The notes beneath the pieces are model-generated. The model was not told the origin of the DNA, ran no database searches, and was given only the letters and a program-made list of their open reading frames with translations. From the NCBI GenBank assembly GCA_023434095.1, contig JAEYTJ010000146.1:1-9169 (forward strand): a DNA stretch of 9,169 nt, given 5' to 3'. The DNA is from Pseudomonadota bacterium (GTDB lineage: Bacteria; Pseudomonadota; Alphaproteobacteria; Rhizobiales; Xanthobacteraceae). A program made the translations under genes and the position numbers. Positions 6,184 to 9,169 of the stretch are shown here, one piece after another (within the stretch, counting starts at the first letter, position 1; each line of letters starts with the position of its first letter).

Positions 6184-7059
6184 ATGCCGTTCAAGCACAA
6201 GCTGCTCGCACTCACCGTCATCGGCGTGTGGGCCCTCAACATGATCGTCATCAAGCAGGGCATCGCGGAGATTCCGCCGATGCTGATGAGCGCGCTGCGC
6301 TTCACGCTGGTGGCGGCGCTTCTGTGCCCGGTGCTGCGGCTGCGGCGCGACCAGGTGCCCGGCGTGCTGCTGGTGTCCTTCACCTTCGGCACCGTGCATT
6401 TCGGCCTGCTGTTCGCCGCACTGGCCGATTCGGAGGCCGGCACCAGCGCGGTCATCATCCAGCTCGGCGCCCCGATCGCGACCGTACTCGCCAGCCTGGT
6501 GCTGAGGGAACGGCTGGGCATGGTCCGCATCGCCGGGCTGGCGGTTTCGGTCGCCGGCATACTGGTGCTCGCGCTTGGCCCGACCCTGCCGCCGCCGCTG
6601 GCCTTGTTCCTCCTGATAACGAGCGCCACCGGCTGGGCGGTGACCAACCTCATCATCAAGCAGCTGCGGGGAACCCCGCCGATGACCATCATGGGCTGGT
6701 CATCGCTGTTTGCCATTCCCCAGATCCTGGCGATGTCGTGGTTGTTCGAGGCCGACCGCTGGGGACAGGTGGCGACGGCGGGCTGGCATGGCTGGTTCTG
6801 CGTGGTCTACAGCGCGGTCGGCTCGTCGATCCTCGGCTACGGCATCTGGTACTGGCTGCTCCAGCGCCATTCGATCAATGCCGTCGTGCCCTATTCGATG
6901 CTCAATCCGCTGCTCACCGTGGCGTTCGGCATCGTGCTGATCGGCGACGATCCCTCGCCGCTGAAGATCATCGGCGCGCTCATCATGGTGGCGGGCGTCG
7001 CGCTCATCCTGCGCCGCCCGCGCAACCTGCCCGACCCGACGCTGCCCGATACGGCGTGA
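6184..7059 (+). CDS. EamA/DMT-family inner-membrane transporter, similar to O-acetylserine/cysteine exporter
   Basis: This is a 291-residue integral membrane protein with ten hydrophobic segments, at about 6-24, 32-51, 59-81, 85-107, 112-132, 138-158, 167-188, 202-226, 233-254 and 259-276. They form two five-helix EamA repeats, the normal size and topology for drug/metabolite transporters. Motifs shared with E. coli EamA (YdeD) include GVWALNMIVIKQG near the N-terminus, PPMLMSALRF in helix 2, LRER (107-110) after the first repeat, and LGYGIWYWLLQRHSINAVVPYSML in the second repeat, the equivalent of GYGIWGTLL. E. coli EamA exports cysteine and O-acetylserine; the substrate here is only suggested. 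The ATG at 6184 was chosen because the hydrophobic helix starts directly after MPFKHK. An in-frame ATG at 6040 would add 48 Arg/Pro-rich residues with no family counterpart. Neither start has an obvious Shine-Dalgarno. The gene stands alone. Confidence 0.9.
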   Translation: MPFKHKLLALTVIGVWALNMIVIKQGIAEIPPMLMSALRFTLVAALLCPVLRLRRDQVPGVLLVSFTFGTVHFGLLFAALADSEAGTSAVIIQLGAPIATVLASLVLRERLGMVRIAGLAVSVAGILVLALGPTLPPPLALFLLITSATGWAVTNLIIKQLRGTPPMTIMGWSSLFAIPQILAMSWLFEADRWGQVATAGWHGWFCVVYSAVGSSILGYGIWYWLLQRHSINAVVPYSMLNPLLTVAFGIVLIGDDPSPLKIIGALIMVAGVALILRRPRNLPDPTLPDTA

Positions 7060-7066
7060 GCCGCGA

Positions 7067-7092
7067 GGGCCGGCGCGCTTGCGCCCCGGCCC
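7067..7092. terminator. GC-rich hairpin between converging genes, possible weak bidirectional terminator
   Basis: GGGCCGGCGC (7067-7076) can pair with GCG (7081-7083) and CCGGCCC (7086-7092), leaving a two-base bulge and the loop GCTT. It lies in the 46-bp gap between the ends of the transporter gene and the converging esterase-like gene, where a terminator is expected. There is no T-run on either side, so it is not a typical intrinsic terminator. Confidence 0.35.
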
Positions 7093-7105
7093 CGTCCGGT
7101 CGAAC

Positions 7106-8464
7106 CTACTTTGCCTTCAGGAAGTCGCCGACCTCGAGCAGGATCAGCTCGTTGTCGTCCGCCTTCGCCGGGTCGCGCGAGGAGGAGAAGGGCAGGTTGT
7201 TGTCGTTGCCGACCACGATGTGGGTGGCGTCCACCACGTCGACATTCTCGATGGTGAAGAAGGGGAAGGTCAGCACGCCGTCATTGAGCGGCTTGCGGGC
7301 CTTCTTGTCCGGGTCGGCTATCCTCATCAGGTCGATATGCCCGATCTTGCGCACCGGCTGGCCGGCATCGGCGTCGGTCAGCTCGATCTTGACGACGCGC
7401 TTGAAGGTGGCGAGGTCGTGGAAGCAGTCCGGGCCCTTGGTTCCCGCCGCGCACGCCTTGTCGGGCGTGCCCTCGCCATTGTCGCGCTCGATGATCAGCC
7501 CGGTGGTGGCGTCGATCATGTTGAAGTCGCCGATGGCGTTGCCGTTCTGCTCCAGAACGTAGTGCCACATGCGGCCGGTCCACTTTTCCGCCGCCACGTC
7601 GAATTCGAGGATCGGCAGGAATTCCTTGCCGTCGGCGGTCTTCTGCCAGTCCTTCTTGTCGGCGTCCCACAGCGGGCCTTCGAGCAGCGCGTAGAGATAC
7701 TTGCCGTCCTTGGAGGCGGCCATGCCCTCGAAGCCCTTGGAGCGCCGGGCATTGAATGTTGCCGGCGCGTTCGGCGCGGCGGCGGAGGCGACGGCGTAGT
7801 GGTCGGGCGAGCGCACCGGCGTCCCGCCGGCCACGGTCTCGAACAGCGCGAGCACCTTCCCGCTCTTGTCGGCCTTGATGAGATACGGGCCGAACTCCTC
7901 GCCGATCCAGATGTGGTCGCCGATGATCTGGAAGCTCTCGAGGTCGAGATCGGCGCCGGTCAGATAGCGCTTCTCCGTCCCCTCATGGACGATGCGGAAC
8001 GGGACCTTCCGGTCGGGATCGGTGAGGAACACCGTCTCGATCGGCTGGAGCGTGCCGGTGGCCCAGTCGACCGTGTAGTGGCGCAGGAACAGCGCGGCGT
8101 CCGGGCTGTTGGCCTTCGAGCCGAAGCCATTGTCGGTGATGATCCAGAAGCTGCCATCCGCCATCACCTTGATGCCGGAGTGGCCCTGCACCGGCTGGCC
8201 CTGGAAGGGCAGCTTCACGCCGGTGGGACGGCCGGCGGACTTGCCTTCCACCGTGCCGACGGCATCGACGCGCGTGCCGGTGGTGAATTTGCCGGAGATC
8301 TTCAGGTCGGCCGGCGCGTCGTCCGGCATGGCGATGAAGGTCTGCGCCGGCAGCACGGCATGGCCGGCCAGCGTGGCGGGAAAAGCGTCGTCGGCGCGGG
8401 CGCCGGTCGCGAGCGCGGCGAAGGCGGCGCCGGCGAGCAGGGAAAGGCGCAGGAATCGGGTCAT
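7106..8464 (-). CDS. Secreted esterase-like-phytase domain protein (PF13449-type)
   Basis: This 452-residue protein has a Sec signal peptide: basic MTRFLR, a hydrophobic core LSLLAGAAFAALATG, then ARA with predicted cleavage between Ala24 and Asp25, so it is periplasmic or exported. The rest matches the esterase-like activity of phytase family, a predicted beta-propeller. Hallmarks are HSGIKVMADGSFWIITDNGFG (95-115), LDLESFQIIGDHIWIGEEFGPYLIK (173-197), KGFEGMAASKDGKYLYALLEG (243-263), DFNMIDATTGLIIERDNGEG (313-332) and ENVDVVDATHIVVGNDNNLP (406-425). Many conserved Asp, Glu and Asn residues could bind metal. Cys338 and Cys347 are the only cysteines and could form a disulfide. Biochemistry of the family is thin: a phosphoesterase or esterase role is plausible but unproven here. 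The ATG at 8464 is fixed by AAGGAG six bases upstream and by the signal peptide; an in-frame ATG at 8551 would add 29 residues and bury it. It diverges from recJ. A candidate PHO box lies 70 bp upstream. Confidence 0.88.
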   Translation of the reverse strand: MTRFLRLSLLAGAAFAALATGARADDAFPATLAGHAVLPAQTFIAMPDDAPADLKISGKFTTGTRVDAVGTVEGKSAGRPTGVKLPFQGQPVQGHSGIKVMADGSFWIITDNGFGSKANSPDAALFLRHYTVDWATGTLQPIETVFLTDPDRKVPFRIVHEGTEKRYLTGADLDLESFQIIGDHIWIGEEFGPYLIKADKSGKVLALFETVAGGTPVRSPDHYAVASAAAPNAPATFNARRSKGFEGMAASKDGKYLYALLEGPLWDADKKDWQKTADGKEFLPILEFDVAAEKWTGRMWHYVLEQNGNAIGDFNMIDATTGLIIERDNGEGTPDKACAAGTKGPDCFHDLATFKRVVKIELTDADAGQPVRKIGHIDLMRIADPDKKARKPLNDGVLTFPFFTIENVDVVDATHIVVGNDNNLPFSSSRDPAKADDNELILLEVGDFLKAK

Positions 8465-8470
8465 GGGGGG

Positions 8471-8476
8471 CTCCTT
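8471..8476 (-). promoter_or_regulatory. Ribosome binding site fixing the start of the esterase-like-phytase gene
   Basis: On the minus strand AAGGAG is followed by six C residues and then the ATG at 8464. It is the best Shine-Dalgarno match in the window and decides between this start and the in-frame ATG at 8551. Confidence 0.8.
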
Positions 8477-8533
8477 GTCAGCATGCGGCGCGAGGCCGGA
8501 GAGCGCCTTCTGCCCGCCGCCCATGTCCCTCGC

Positions 8534-8562
8534 GTTACGGCAGCGTGACACCGCGATGACGC
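8534..8562 (-). promoter_or_regulatory. Candidate PHO box (PhoB-type binding site), three heptamers at 11-bp spacing
   Basis: Read on the minus strand, three heptamers GCGTCAT (8562-8556), GTGTCAC (8551-8545) and CCGTAAC (8540-8534) are each separated by 4 bases, giving the 11-bp periodicity of PhoB/OmpR-type sites. The first two match the E. coli half-site consensus CTGTCAT/CTGTCAY at 5 of 7 and 6 of 7 positions; the third is close to the CTGTAAC half-site I recall from rhizobia. The array ends 70 bp before the start codon of the esterase-like-phytase gene. No convincing -10 element is seen at the usual distance, which lowers confidence. Confidence 0.42.
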
Positions 8563-8629
8563 CGCGACGCCGGCCTTCGCGCGCGAAGCTCTCGACGCGG
8601 GCGCGTTGTTCGGGCTTATCCTGCGCGCC

Positions 8630-9169
8630 ATGAGTCTCGTCCTTCCCACCGCCGCCCCGCCGCCGCGCCCCTTCCTCGGCGTGTCCCGCTCGGCCACCGG
8701 CCGCTTCTGGCGCGAGCGGCTGGATCTGCGCGGCGCGCAGGCGACGCTCGCCATGGTGCAGCGCTACGGCATGCCGGAGATTCTGGCGCGCGTGCTGGCG
8801 GGGCGCGGTGTCGGCATTGAGGAGGCTAACGAGTTCCTCGACCCGACGGTGAAGCGGCTGCTGCCGGACCCGGATTCGCTGACCGACATGGGCGCGGTAG
8901 TCGGCCGTCTCGCCGATGCGGTGATAGCGGGTGAGAAGGTCGCGGTGTTCGGCGACTACGACGTCGATGGCGCGACCGCCACCGCGCTGCTGGTCGAGGT
9001 GCTGCGCGCGGGCGGGCTGGACCCGGCGTTCTATATTCCCGACCGCATATTCGAGGGCTACGGCCCGAACATTCCCGCCATCGAGACGTTGCGCGAGCAG
9101 GGGGCGAGCCTGCTCGTCACCGTGGATTGCGGAACGATGAGCTTCGAGCCCTTCGCGCGGGCCAGAGAA
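8630..9169 (+). CDS. recJ: Single-stranded-DNA-specific exonuclease RecJ, N-terminal 180 residues (cut by right edge)
   Basis: RecJ is a 5'-3' single-strand DNA exonuclease acting in RecF-pathway recombination, mismatch repair and base-excision repair in the cytoplasm. The frame is open to the window end. Residues 14-30 (RPFLGVSRSATGRFWRE) are typical of rhizobial RecJ N-termini. The first DHH-superfamily motif, VFGDYDVDGATATALL, has the metal-binding Asp109, Asp111 and Asp113. YIPDRIFEGYGPN and the motif VTVDCGT with Asp166 follow in normal order. The DHH histidine motif, DHHA1 and OB-fold regions lie beyond the window; RecJ is usually about 570-620 residues, so roughly a third is visible. 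The ATG at 8630 fits homologs, but no Shine-Dalgarno precedes it, so a short or absent leader is possible. It diverges from the esterase-like-phytase gene across 165 bp. In relatives recJ commonly sits beside glpX; here four genes separate them. Confidence 0.95.
   Translation, partial: MSLVLPTAAPPPRPFLGVSRSATGRFWRERLDLRGAQATLAMVQRYGMPEILARVLAGRGVGIEEANEFLDPTVKRLLPDPDSLTDMGAVVGRLADAVIAGEKVAVFGDYDVDGATATALLVEVLRAGGLDPAFYIPDRIFEGYGPNIPAIETLREQGASLLVTVDCGTMSFEPFARARE

Noticed and set aside
7079..8548. A 489-codon plus-strand frame opposite the esterase-like-phytase gene
   Set aside because: It is in exact codon register with the minus-strand gene, which has a signal peptide, a good ribosome binding site and family motifs; the plus-strand product has none.
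8592..8621. TCGACG and TTATCC as a promoter giving a leaderless recJ transcript
   Set aside because: The -10-like element matches the consensus poorly; the idea rests mainly on the missing Shine-Dalgarno, so it is not reported as a feature.

Overview
The window is GC-rich chromosomal DNA, densely coding, with codons strongly biased to G or C in the third position. It looks like an alphaproteobacterium of the order Hyphomicrobiales (Rhizobiales), possibly the Ancylobacter/Xanthobacter/Azorhizobium group. This rests on base composition, on close protein resemblance to remembered rhizobial homologs (especially the AlaC-type aminotransferase), and on the aminotransferase-hom-glpX-(recJ) neighbourhood. 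No genus can be fixed from sequence alone.

Left part (1-801): a divergent pair. A Lys/Ala/Pro-rich protein of unknown function runs leftwards off the window edge. A 128-residue predicted lipoprotein runs rightwards.

Central metabolic block (942-4545): three co-directional, closely spaced genes. They are an AlaC-type PLP aminotransferase (often labelled LL-diaminopimelate aminotransferase), homoserine dehydrogenase with an ACT domain (hom), and class II fructose-1,6-bisphosphatase (glpX). hom and glpX are 13 bp apart and almost certainly cotranscribed. The 57-bp gap between alaC and hom can form a two-part hairpin. Transcription probably ends at a 9-bp-stem hairpin just after glpX, part of which has been duplicated as a 33-bp tandem repeat.

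Accessory part (about 4575-8560): a 113-residue unrecognised small protein with a candidate promoter and a strong intrinsic terminator; a leftward alpha/beta-hydrolase; a rightward ten-helix EamA/DMT-family transporter; and a leftward secreted esterase-like-phytase (PF13449-type) protein. The last has a candidate PHO box upstream, suggesting control by phosphate starvation. These four genes sit between glpX and recJ, which I recall as neighbours in many relatives.

Right edge (8630-9169): the first 180 codons of the single-strand exonuclease gene recJ, cut by the window end.

I found no mobile element, CRISPR array, tRNA, rRNA or obvious new multi-gene system. The items most worth a second look are the PHO-box-like array, the gene content between glpX and recJ, the duplicated terminator hairpin and the orphan small gene.
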